From positions 1 to 34,069 of the forward strand of contig JAISBN010000004.1 in the NCBI GenBank assembly GCA_031266175.1: DNA of 34,069 nucleotides. Direction: 5' to 3'. Both the position numbers and the translations under genes were made by a program. The notes beneath the pieces were generated by a model. The model was not told the DNA's origin and made no database searches. It saw only the letters and a program-made list of their open reading frames with translations. Origin of the DNA: Treponema sp. GTDB lineage: Bacteria > Spirochaetota > Spirochaetia > Treponematales > Breznakiellaceae. Positions 1 to 7,868 of the stretch are shown piece after piece (the stretch's first letter is position 1; every line of letters starts with the position of its first letter).

Positions 1-694
1 AAACTTGAGAGGATTATAAATTTGCCGCCAAAACAACTTATTGGGGCGGGGTGTAAATATCTTGTTGTATTTGCGGAAAAAATACCCCCCCCCCCCCCCC
101 TCCCCCGAAAAAAGAAAAAAGCTTTTTACCGTACTGGTATCCCCGTCCTGGGGGACGTCCGCATTACTTTCCAGATACGGTGAACGCCTGCTTGATCCTT
201 TGATAAAAACAGGCTGGCGTATAATTGTAAGACCCCATCCACAGTCAAAACAGTCAGAAAAACCTCTGCTTGCAAAACTTCAGCAGAAATATGAAAATGT
301 TCCCACCATCGAATGGAACTACGACAGCGAAAATATTTCTGTCCTCGCAAAATCAGATATCATGATTTCAGATTTCTCGGGCATTATTTTTGACTATATT
401 GCGCTGTTTAACAAACCTGTATTATACGCAAACGAAAAAATTGATTTGCGTCCATACAATACTTTTTTTCTTAACAAAGAAGACTATTGGCCGTTACGGG
501 CTTTAAAAAAATTCGGCCTTGAACTAAAGGAGAAAAACTTTGGATTCCTGCGGGATATAATTACCCGTGCGGTAAAAGACAAAACTGCGGAAGAAGCCAG
601 GAAATGGACAAAGGATAACGCCTGGCAGCGACAGGGAGAATCCGGAAAAATCGTCACCGATTACATGATTCAGGTAAAAGGGGGATTCTTATAA
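1..694 (+). CDS. CDP-glycerol glycerophosphotransferase-like protein, 3' part, frameshifted at a poly-C tract
   Basis: The gene runs in from the left edge. Bases 1-84 read in frame 1 as a segment (KLERIINLPPKQLIGAG..., ending in AEKI) that aligns with the KLRNLKPKELVMAGSG...AEKI stretch of the 413-aa paralogue at 11882-13123. After a run of 16 C the homology continues in frame 2 (FTVLVSPSWG, RPHPQS, SDFSGIIFDY, KPVLY), again matching the paralogue. As given, frame 1 stops at TGA 181-183, so the catalytic C-terminal domain is lost. A tract of 15 C would join the halves through five prolines. The track start at 41 lies in the wrong frame and is an artefact. The family (Glyphos_transf) transfers glycerol-phosphate from CDP-glycerol onto a growing polymer or sugar acceptor at the membrane. 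The stop codon overlaps the next start, so translation is probably coupled. The family call is good; whether this is phase variation or a sequence error is open. Confidence 0.8.
85..106 (+). repeat. Poly-C homopolymer (16 C, T, 5 C) at a frame switch
   Basis: Sixteen consecutive C occupy 85-100, followed by T and five more C. The tract lies exactly where the reading frame of the glycerophosphotransferase-like gene changes from frame 1 to frame 2, in the linker before the catalytic domain. Homopolymers of this length are classic slipped-strand contingency sites, and poly-G tracts do this in Treponema pallidum. Lengths of 12, 15 or 18 C would restore the frame. Confidence 0.85.
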
Positions 695-1167
695 TGATGA
701 AAACAATAGTAACATTTGGCGTTTTTGATTTGCTCCACCTTGGACATTTGCGGTTGTTTGCAAACATAAAGAAAAGATGCGGCATTGAAAATAAACTCAT
801 TGTGGCCGTACAGGATTCCGCTTATATTTTAAAATACAAACCCAATACCAAAATAGTCTATAGCAATGAAGAACGTTTGGAAATGATACAAAATCTTAAA
901 CCCGTTGACAACGTCATCATATATACCGATATTGATGTAACAATAAAAACCATTAATTTTGATATCTGGGCAAAAGGGCCGGATCAAATTCATTCCGGTT
1001 TTCAAAGGGCAATAGAGTGGTGTAAAAAAACCGATAAGGCTGTGATTGAAATACCAAGAACCGAAGGTATATCCTCAAGCTTATTAAAGTCCCATATTAT
1101 TGATCCTTCTCCAGGGGCTGGATATTTAAACCCGGTTTCTAATAAACAGGAAGAAAGTGATGCTTGA
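694..1167 (+). CDS. Glycerol-3-phosphate cytidylyltransferase-like nucleotidyltransferase (TagD/GCT type)
   Basis: 157 aa, about the usual length for a stand-alone GCT. It opens with the nucleotidyltransferase signature FGVFDLLHLGH (HxGH CTP-binding motif at about residues 9-19). It carries the C-terminal R-T-x-G-I-S-S-S signature (RTEGISSS, about residue 122) that binds CTP in this superfamily. The expected reaction is glycerol-3-phosphate + CTP to CDP-glycerol + PPi, in the cytoplasm. That product is the donor for the glycerophosphotransferase-like genes at 1-694 and 11882-13123, which supports the call. Related enzymes use ethanolamine-phosphate or other polyol phosphates, so the substrate is inferred. 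The start ATG overlaps the upstream stop by 1 nt (TAATG; a second ATG follows at 697), with a GGGGGA ribosome-binding stretch upstream. AT-rich like its two neighbours. Confidence 0.85.
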   Translation: MMKTIVTFGVFDLLHLGHLRLFANIKKRCGIENKLIVAVQDSAYILKYKPNTKIVYSNEERLEMIQNLKPVDNVIIYTDIDVTIKTINFDIWAKGPDQIHSGFQRAIEWCKKTDKAVIEIPRTEGISSSLLKSHIIDPSPGAGYLNPVSNKQEESDA

Positions 1168-3841
1168 TTTTCTCTACAATATTATTATTTCCCCCCTTGA
1201 ACAGGTAATTGAGCTTGCCTATTTATTTGTTTTCCGTATATTTGACAATCCGGCGATTTCTATTTTCGGGGTCAGTATCGCGGTAAGTACCTTTACCCTG
1301 CCGATGTATTTTATGGCCGAAAAACACCAGCAGAACGAACGGGATATTCAAAATCGCATGAGACCGGTTATTTCCAATATACGGGCCGTGTTTTCCGGGG
1401 ATAAACGTTTTATGATTCTGTCTACCTATTATAGGCAGAATAGCTATCACCCGATTTATGCATTGCGTACGTCCTTAAGTCTTTTTATCCAAATACCGTT
1501 TTTTATTGCGGCATTTCGCTTTCTTTCCCGCCTGGACCTGTTACAGTCCATCCCATTCCTCTTTATAAAAGATCTTGGAACTCCGGACAGACTTTTTAGT
1601 ATCGGCAGCCTGACAATAAATGTTCTCCCCATACTTATGACCGTAATCAACGGTATATCAGGAACTATTTATACAAAAGGATTCAGGCCCATCGAAAAAA
1701 TCCAGCTCTACGGCATGGCCTTGGTATTCCTGGTACTTCTGTACAATTCCCCCGCCGGCCTGGTCTTGTATTGGACAAGCAACAATTTATTCAGCCTGGT
1801 AAAAAACATCCTGCAAAAAACAAAGAATTCAAAAAAAATCATTTATATTGTTTTATTGCCGCCCTGTCTTGCATTAACAATATTTTTGTTTTTTGTTCAC
1901 CGGGGGGCCCTGATTAAACGGCTGCTTGTCGCCTTTTGCTGTCTGGCAATTGTTTTTTTACCTTTTATACTAAGACTGTTTTGTTATATTAAAAATAAAA
2001 TAAAAACAGCCATCGATTTACAAAAAACAGTTTTATATCAAACCAGAACCTTTACTTTGTCGGTTCTTATCCTGCTTGTCTGCGCCGGTCTTACCATTCC
2101 TTCCACGGTAATAGCTTCCTCTGTAGCTGAATTTTCATTCCTTGGCGGCTACGATTCTCCTTTACATTATGTCTTTATTACATTTTTCCAATCCGTGGGC
2201 TTTTTCGGTTTTTGGTCGCTGTCGCTTTTCTTTCTCTTTTCAACCCGAATCAGGCACGGGTTGACAGCGGTATTTTCGGTTTTTTGTTTTACCTCACTCA
2301 TAAATACGTTTATTTTTCAGGCGAATTACGGATTTCTTACCCAAAACCTTCATTTTTCAGATTCTTTACAGTCATCGGACGTTATAAATATCCTGAATAT
2401 CATAATCCTTATCCTGGCTGCATGTCTGATTCTGGCCCTGCTTTTTACCCTGAAGCGGCGCTTTTTCTTCTTTCTCCAAGGTATTCTTTTACTCGCTTTA
2501 CTGGGTATAGGCATGAGAAATGTCATAAAGATTACCCTTGACTTTTCGGCACTCTCACAAAACGCGGGGAAGAACAATACAGGAGAATTAACGGAGCTTA
2601 ACAAGATTTATTCGCTTTCAAAAACCGGAAAAAATGTTATCGTCATTATGCTTGACAGGGCTATTCCCGGCTATGTGCCGTACATTTTTGAGGAAAAACC
2701 CGATTTGCTAAAATCTTTTAAAGGGTTCACCTATTATCCCAATTCTGTTTCTTTTGGAGGACATACCGTTTTTGGCGCTCCCGGCCTCTTTGGCGGTTAT
2801 TATTATACGCCCCTCGAGATTCAAAAACGTTCCGACGAATTACTTGTCAACAAATATACTGATTCCATGCGCGTTTTACCAAGGCTTTTCTCGGAAAACA
2901 GCTTTACCGTTACAATAAGCGATCAGCCTAATATTAAAAATGAACTGTATTCTGACTATCCGGATATAAATATAAAAAATGTTAAAGGGAAATACACCTA
3001 CCATTTTTTATCACGCCATGACGACTTGAAGGATTTTGACTATAGTGAAGTTTTACACCCCCAGCTGATACGATTTTCTTTTTTTGAATTTTCCCCATTG
3101 ATTTTACGAGAATTTATTTACGATGACGGAAAATACTTAAATGTAAATTTTAGGCAGCCTGTTTTAATGACCACCATTGACAGTTATGCTTCACTTGATT
3201 TTTTATCGGAAATTACGGATATTACGGAAGAAAACGAAAACTTCTGCATCATTTTTGATAATATTCTTACCCATGAACCCGCTTTCTTTCAGGCCCCCGA
3301 TTACGTCCCGGTTTTTAATGTTACCGACAAGGGGAGCGGACCATTCTCTGAAGAAAGTCATTATCATGTCAATATGGCCGCATTCCTTCTTCTTGACAAA
3401 TGGTTTTCTTATCTTAAGCAGAATGAAGTATATGATAACACACGGATAATTATTGTTTCGGATCATGGTTTAAATATTCACAGTTCGTTTCTAAACAATA
3501 TACAGCTTCCAAATGGTGATGAACTGGAATTCTATAATGTATTATTGATGGTAAAAGATTTCAATGCAGGAGAAAATTTACAAACCGATTATCAATTTAT
3601 GACCAACGCCGATGTACCGTTTCTGGCTGCAAATGAAATAATAGAAAACCCCAAAGACCCATTTACCGGAAAGGATCTAAAACCGCAAAAAGAAGGGGGA
3701 GTTACAATAACAACCTCTCATATCTGGGCTAATGACAAACAGGGAAAATTTATCTATACAATAAAAAAAGATGAATGGCTTCACGTTCACGATGATATTT
3801 TTAAACCTGAAAACTGGACCAAAATTACAAAACAGTACTAA
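1160..3841 (+). CDS. YidC/Oxa1-like membrane domain fused to an alkaline-phosphatase-superfamily (LtaS/sulfatase-like) domain, copy A
   Basis: 893 aa from the ATG at 1160; the track start is an in-frame GTG one codon earlier (track numbering below). Residues ~1-220 look like the YidC/Oxa1 core: GVSI near 38, a charged hairpin (~53-95), QIPFFIAAF (112-120), a membrane segment, and NSPAGLVLYWTSNN (197-210), close to the PSGLVLY motif of YidC. Several more membrane segments follow (~228-245, 256-275, 300-318, 338-360, 410-430, 438-452). Residues ~490-890 form an extracytoplasmic phosphatase/transferase-like domain: NVIVIMLDR (metal Asp ~500), FGGHTVFGAP (candidate nucleophile Thr ~537), THEP (~705) and IVSDHG (Asp-His ~769-770). 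This parallels LtaS and other polyol-phosphate or phosphoethanolamine transferases. No Arg lies in the first YidC membrane segment. It overlaps the cytidylyltransferase gene by 8 nt (AGGAAG upstream). Probable role, inferred: transfer of glycerol-phosphate or a similar group outside the inner membrane. Confidence 0.8.
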   Translation: MLDFLYNIIISPLEQVIELAYLFVFRIFDNPAISIFGVSIAVSTFTLPMYFMAEKHQQNERDIQNRMRPVISNIRAVFSGDKRFMILSTYYRQNSYHPIYALRTSLSLFIQIPFFIAAFRFLSRLDLLQSIPFLFIKDLGTPDRLFSIGSLTINVLPILMTVINGISGTIYTKGFRPIEKIQLYGMALVFLVLLYNSPAGLVLYWTSNNLFSLVKNILQKTKNSKKIIYIVLLPPCLALTIFLFFVHRGALIKRLLVAFCCLAIVFLPFILRLFCYIKNKIKTAIDLQKTVLYQTRTFTLSVLILLVCAGLTIPSTVIASSVAEFSFLGGYDSPLHYVFITFFQSVGFFGFWSLSLFFLFSTRIRHGLTAVFSVFCFTSLINTFIFQANYGFLTQNLHFSDSLQSSDVINILNIIILILAACLILALLFTLKRRFFFFLQGILLLALLGIGMRNVIKITLDFSALSQNAGKNNTGELTELNKIYSLSKTGKNVIVIMLDRAIPGYVPYIFEEKPDLLKSFKGFTYYPNSVSFGGHTVFGAPGLFGGYYYTPLEIQKRSDELLVNKYTDSMRVLPRLFSENSFTVTISDQPNIKNELYSDYPDINIKNVKGKYTYHFLSRHDDLKDFDYSEVLHPQLIRFSFFEFSPLILREFIYDDGKYLNVNFRQPVLMTTIDSYASLDFLSEITDITEENENFCIIFDNILTHEPAFFQAPDYVPVFNVTDKGSGPFSEESHYHVNMAAFLLLDKWFSYLKQNEVYDNTRIIIVSDHGLNIHSSFLNNIQLPNGDELEFYNVLLMVKDFNAGENLQTDYQFMTNADVPFLAANEIIENPKDPFTGKDLKPQKEGGVTITTSHIWANDKQGKFIYTIKKDEWLHVHDDIFKPENWTKITKQY

Positions 3842-6636
3842 TCCCGCTCCCATTCCCCCCAGCTTTCCTTTCTAAACAGTTCCCTTCCCTTTAATTCCCG
3901 CCTTCCCTCCAGATTAAACTGATACGGCCCGTGCCGGAGCGGCTGGGACGACACCTCGCCTACCGCCACCAGGGGCCTGTTTCTTTCCGCCAACCCTTCC
4001 GGTTCTTTCCCGCCTGTCTCCGCCCTTTCCCCGCCACTTTTCACCGATTCCGTTCCGCTTTCCTCTTTAGCCGCTGCCGCCGGGATACCGCCGTCTTCCG
4101 GGCCGGGGCCCAAAAGACCGGCGGCGGCCAGAGACGGGGTGTCGGCGTGGGTCATTAATTCCTGCGAAATTTTTACTGCGCCGCGGGAATCAAAATCTTT
4201 TACCAGAAGAATCGGGTTATGTCCTTCCATTTCGCTGAATTCGATGCCGCCGCCGTGGTAGTTTCCTCCGTGATCGGAGACAACGATTATTCTGGTATTG
4301 TCATATACGCCGTGTTGTTTCAGGTAGGAGAGCCATTTAACAAACTGTTTCATGGCGGACATAAACGTATACATGTATTCGGCGTTGCTTTCCGAACCGT
4401 AAAAGGCCGTTTCCGGTTCGTCAAACAAAACGGCCTCCGGTTTGGGGAACAGCCGCGCATCGTAAGCCCCCGATTCATGGGTAACGGCGTTCATGAAGAT
4501 ATTAAGGGTCCCGGTATTTGAATCGACAGGGCATAGGTCCGGTAAATAATAGAGGGCGGAAAACTCCGCCACCGCTCTGCCGTAACTGTTATATGCCGCT
4601 TCCTTCCACCACTGGCCTTTGTAATGAATCCCGTAACGCAGCGCCGGCGGGGAAGAGCGGAAGAGCCCGTATCGGAAGAGGATATCAAAATCAAAGGTGT
4701 CTATTGCTTTTTCTTCCGCATTAGGAAATTCCGCCCTGAAGCGGTCCGACAGTTTACCGGAAAGAACGCCGGCGGTAACGTTCGGCAGATCCTGAAAAAT
4801 CGAAACATCCGGGACCGACTGCATGTTTGCAATGACCGGATCGGTGATGGACACCCGGTACCCCGCTTTTCCGAAAAGACGGGGAAGAGCCGTCAGCGCC
4901 TCGTTTACCTTGTCAACCAGGAGTTCATCTTTCCGTTTGTTAATTGCCGCCGGGGTATATTCATAGCCTCCCAGCATGGCGGGAACCCCGGTTACCGTAC
5001 AGCTTCCGAAAGAAAGGGTGTTGGGATAAAAGGCAAAACCGTCAAGCTGCTCCCGCAAATCCGGCATATACGCCAGCGCGTCGGTCATGGCGGTTCCCTG
5101 GGCCCGGTCAAAAAACACAATAAAGACATTGCGTTCCGCCGCGGACAGCGGAAAAACCGCGGGAAAACCGGAAGCCGGATCGGGAATTCCGGCGGATGTC
5201 CGGGCCTGGAGCCGGGACAGAGCTGCGGACTGTCTGACCAGGGAAACCATGTTCACCGCTCCCAGTACCAGCAGCGCGGCGGCGCCGGCCTGAAAAAGAG
5301 CGGCCAAAAGCCGGTCCTTTCCCAATACGATAAACGCCGCCGCCAGAAGTATCGAGGCCGCCGGAACGGCTATGCTTATCCAGAGGGGAAAGGCATGGAG
5401 AAGCCGTCCGGTATCGTCAAGCCTGAAATTCCGGTCCATGACGCCATAGGACGCGGAGAGGGCAAAATAGGAGATAAGGCAGCTTATCGTCAGGGCTGCG
5501 GCCCCCGCGGCCAGGACCCTGCGGACACCGAAGGACGCGAGGGCCCTTACAAAAAGGGGGATCATCACCAGAAAGGCAAAACCCTGGAGCGCGGTCCGCA
5601 GGACAAACTCCAGGGGCTTCTCAAAATCAGCGGCCGAAGCTGAAAGAACCTGGGCGGGATTAAGAAAGCCAATCAGCAGAAAAAGAACCGCCAGGGAAGA
5701 AACATAGAGGGCTGTCATGTCGCCGCTTTTTGCGGTCAAACGGACCGGTTCATTTCCCGTTACCTTGGCGGGTCTTCCGTCCAAAAGCCGCAGCAAACCC
5801 CGCCAGATAAAGGGAACGGCCATAAGGACCAGCGCTATTCCGGTAAAAAGCACGCGGTACCGTTCTACGCTCGCCCGGCCGGACCAAATCAAGAAAAGAA
5901 AAACCCCCGCAGAAAAAGAAACGGCAAGATGCAAAGCCCTTCCGGGTTTTTTAAGCCCCGCCTGGGCGGCGTTTTTAACCAGGGAATAGACATTGTTCAT
6001 GGTCCAGTAAAGGACAAGGCCCGAGGGGGAATTGTAAAGGAGAACAAGAAAAACAAGGGCCATGGCAACAAGCTGGATCCGTTCCCGTTTTTCCATATCC
6101 CTTGCATATATCAGGGAAGAGGCCAGGTTTACGGAGGTCATCAGTATGGGCATAACGTTGATAACAATTATTCCCGCCCGGGGAAGGGTTATCCGCAGCA
6201 ATCCGTCGGGCACGCTGAGATTCCTAAGAAAAAGAAAAGAAACCCCCGAAAGCATGGCGGTACGGGAAAGAAACTGATAGGCGGCGATAAAAAAGGGAAT
6301 TTGCAGCAAGAGGCCTATGCTTGCTTTAAGCACAAATACCGGGGAATAACCCATCTGCCGGTTATAGGTGTTCAGGATCATCTGCCGCTCGTCGCCTTTA
6401 AACACCGCCCGGATGTCCGCAATCTTTTTCTTCATCCGCTTTTGAAGATTCCGTTCTTCCTTCTGCCAGCGGTCGGCAATAAGATACACGGGCAGTGAAA
6501 GGGTATTAACCACAACGCTTAAAAAAATCACCGCGGGGCCGGGGGCGTCAAAGATGCGGTTGAACAGCACAAAAAGGAATTCCAGGATCAACCGGACAGG
6601 CCAGATAAAAAGGGTATACAGCGTTTCTCCTGTCAT
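3838..6636 (-). CDS. YidC/Oxa1-like membrane domain fused to an alkaline-phosphatase-superfamily domain, copy B
   Basis: 932 aa paralogue of the fusion at 1160-3841, with the same domain order. The YidC-like part is ~1-225, with LQIPFFIAAYQFLS near 111-124 and NSPSGLVLYWTMNN at 202-215. Further membrane segments span ~235-470, and the phosphatase-like domain ~500-840. Its motifs are NVFIVFFDR (Asp ~510), FGSCTVTGVP (Thr ~547), VTHES (~718) and VVSDHGG (Asp-His ~788-789). Unlike copy A it carries a low-complexity Gly/Glu/Ala-rich tail (~843-885) before a C-terminal segment containing HGPYQFNLEG. It is GC-rich, whereas copy A is AT-rich. The stop overlaps copy A's stop by 4 nt (convergent), and the start overlaps the GT4 stop by 4 nt (ATGA), so the two minus-strand genes form one operon. 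Function is inferred from the fold motifs and neighbours: extracytoplasmic transfer or hydrolysis of a phospho-substituent on a lipid-linked glycan. Confidence 0.8.
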   Translation of the reverse strand: MTGETLYTLFIWPVRLILEFLFVLFNRIFDAPGPAVIFLSVVVNTLSLPVYLIADRWQKEERNLQKRMKKKIADIRAVFKGDERQMILNTYNRQMGYSPVFVLKASIGLLLQIPFFIAAYQFLSRTAMLSGVSFLFLRNLSVPDGLLRITLPRAGIIVINVMPILMTSVNLASSLIYARDMEKRERIQLVAMALVFLVLLYNSPSGLVLYWTMNNVYSLVKNAAQAGLKKPGRALHLAVSFSAGVFLFLIWSGRASVERYRVLFTGIALVLMAVPFIWRGLLRLLDGRPAKVTGNEPVRLTAKSGDMTALYVSSLAVLFLLIGFLNPAQVLSASAADFEKPLEFVLRTALQGFAFLVMIPLFVRALASFGVRRVLAAGAAALTISCLISYFALSASYGVMDRNFRLDDTGRLLHAFPLWISIAVPAASILLAAAFIVLGKDRLLAALFQAGAAALLVLGAVNMVSLVRQSAALSRLQARTSAGIPDPASGFPAVFPLSAAERNVFIVFFDRAQGTAMTDALAYMPDLREQLDGFAFYPNTLSFGSCTVTGVPAMLGGYEYTPAAINKRKDELLVDKVNEALTALPRLFGKAGYRVSITDPVIANMQSVPDVSIFQDLPNVTAGVLSGKLSDRFRAEFPNAEEKAIDTFDFDILFRYGLFRSSPPALRYGIHYKGQWWKEAAYNSYGRAVAEFSALYYLPDLCPVDSNTGTLNIFMNAVTHESGAYDARLFPKPEAVLFDEPETAFYGSESNAEYMYTFMSAMKQFVKWLSYLKQHGVYDNTRIIVVSDHGGNYHGGGIEFSEMEGHNPILLVKDFDSRGAVKISQELMTHADTPSLAAAGLLGPGPEDGGIPAAAAKEESGTESVKSGGERAETGGKEPEGLAERNRPLVAVGEVSSQPLRHGPYQFNLEGRRELKGRELFRKESWGEWERD

Positions 6637-7832
6637 ATCCTGTATATCCCGTCCCCGCCCCGGATTTGATCCGGGGCTCCGGATCTTGTCCCGGACAGGG
6701 CCTCTCCATATACGGCGCGGTATCCCTCCCCCATACGCTTCAGGGTAAAGCCCTTTTCCAGGATTTCCCGGCTCCGTTTTCCCATCCTTTCAAGGAGCTC
6801 CCCGTCGCCGAGCATGGCCGTAAGGCGCTTCGCCCCTTCTTCCGCCGAATCGAAGAGCCAGCCGTTTTCCCCGGGAACAACCAAATCCCTGTTGCCGGGC
6901 ACGTTCCGTAAAAGAAGGGCGCAGGAAACGTTCATCGCTTCCAGCACCCCGTAGGGAAGCCCTTCCCAGGCGGAACAGGAAAGATACACCGCCGTCCTGT
7001 CCAGCAGTTTTTCCACCTCGCCGGAACTTTTCCATCCGGTAACGGTCACAACGCTCCGGTCCAGTTCTTTTTCCAAGGGGCCGTCTCCTATCCAGTAAAA
7101 CAGAAAGCCCGCGGCCCCGGCGTCCTTTTTGCAGGTCCGGGCGATGGCGCTGAACAGGGCCGGATCCTTCTGGAACGAGGCAATCCCGGTAAAACCGGCC
7201 AGGGATCGTCTCCTCCACCCCGGCGGGTCTGCCGAACCGGGGTCTCCGGTCCGAGAAGGCCGCGGCGCCACTCCGTTGGAAACAAATGTGGTATTCCTGC
7301 CGAGTTTTTTGTACAGCTCCCCTTCGGAAGGGCCGCAGCCCACTACCCTGCCCCCCAGCCGGCCTCCGAATCCCTCAAGAAACCGGTACAGGTTTCTTTT
7401 TGCCGGGCCGATGTCGGTCCGTAAAAAGGCCCCGCAGTGGGGGGTATAAATAACGGAACGGATCCCCAGCAGCCGGCAGGCCAGACGGCCGAGAAAACCC
7501 GCCTTGGAGGAATGGAGGTGGACCACTACGGGTTCCGCCTGTTCCCCGTCCGCAGGCCGGGTATACCCCCGGGGCGCCAGGCGCCGCAGGATGCCCGCCA
7601 GTTCCCGAAGGGCCCGGAAATCCCCCGAAGGGCTTATTTCCCGGCCCGCGGAACGCCATTCCACAAAAGCAACCCCCGGGGGGAAACGTTTTTTAACCGC
7701 GGCGGAATCTTCAACCTGGTTCCGGGCGCCGTGGATTACAATATGCCGCATGTCGGAAAGTTCCGTGATGATGGAAATAACGGCGGTAGTTACCCCGGAA
7801 GCAAAGGGCTCCAGCACATGAAGAATCGTCAC
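6633..7832 (-). CDS. Family 4 glycosyltransferase (GT-B)
   Basis: 399 aa. The N-terminal domain begins with ILHVLEPFASGVTTAV, the Gly-containing acceptor-side loop of GT4 enzymes. VHLHSSKAGFLGRLACR and YTPHCGAF follow. The C-terminal donor domain shows FVSNGV, GDGPLEKEL and the E-x7-E motif EGLPYGVLE, which contacts the nucleotide sugar. It should transfer a sugar to a lipid-linked or other glycan acceptor on the cytoplasmic face. First gene of the minus-strand pair, overlapping the YidC-phosphatase gene by 4 nt, so a role in the same polymer is likely. The GTG start lies 6 nt after a promoter-like -10 box and has no Shine-Dalgarno sequence at normal spacing. Sugar and linkage cannot be read from the sequence. 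Confidence 0.85.
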   Translation of the reverse strand: MTILHVLEPFASGVTTAVISIITELSDMRHIVIHGARNQVEDSAAVKKRFPPGVAFVEWRSAGREISPSGDFRALRELAGILRRLAPRGYTRPADGEQAEPVVVHLHSSKAGFLGRLACRLLGIRSVIYTPHCGAFLRTDIGPAKRNLYRFLEGFGGRLGGRVVGCGPSEGELYKKLGRNTTFVSNGVAPRPSRTGDPGSADPPGWRRRSLAGFTGIASFQKDPALFSAIARTCKKDAGAAGFLFYWIGDGPLEKELDRSVVTVTGWKSSGEVEKLLDRTAVYLSCSAWEGLPYGVLEAMNVSCALLLRNVPGNRDLVVPGENGWLFDSAEEGAKRLTAMLGDGELLERMGKRSREILEKGFTLKRMGEGYRAVYGEALSGTRSGAPDQIRGGDGIYRI

Positions 7833-7861
7833 CTTACAATTTTACCGTTTTTTGATATACT
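7833..7861 (+). promoter_or_regulatory. Predicted promoter of the CDP-alcohol transferase/WbaP operon
   Basis: CTTACA (7833-7838), a 17-nt spacer and TATACT (7856-7861) form a sigma70-like promoter. The ATG at 7869 follows after 7 nt with no Shine-Dalgarno sequence, again predicting a leaderless mRNA. The whole divergent intergenic region is only 36 nt, so both promoters occupy the same DNA and RNA polymerase could probably serve only one at a time. Confidence 0.55.
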
Positions 7862-7867
7862 TCTCAA
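7839..7867 (-). promoter_or_regulatory. Predicted sigma70-type promoter of the GT4/YidC-phosphatase operon
   Basis: On the minus strand TTGAGA (7867-7862), a 17-nt spacer and TAAAAT (7844-7839) match the sigma70 consensus in 5 of 6 positions each. Only 6 nt separate the -10 box from the GTG start at 7832, so transcription would begin at or next to the start codon (leaderless). It interleaves with the divergent promoter of the opposite operon. Confidence 0.6.
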
Positions 7868-7868
7868 T

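Noticed and set aside
41-694. Track start ATG 41 (MGRGVNILLYLRKKY...) as the true N-terminus
   Set aside because: Frame 1 upstream of the poly-C tract, not frame 2, matches the intact paralogue, so the ATG at 41 lies in the wrong frame.
4624-5643. 339-aa plus-strand ORF antisense to YidC-phosphatase copy B
   Set aside because: Basic, low-complexity translation with no motif; a shadow of the GC-rich opposite gene.
7437-7868. N-terminal extension of the CDP-alcohol transferase ORF
   Set aside because: It lies antisense to the conserved GT4 gene; family similarity starts after ATG 7869, which has a promoter directly upstream.
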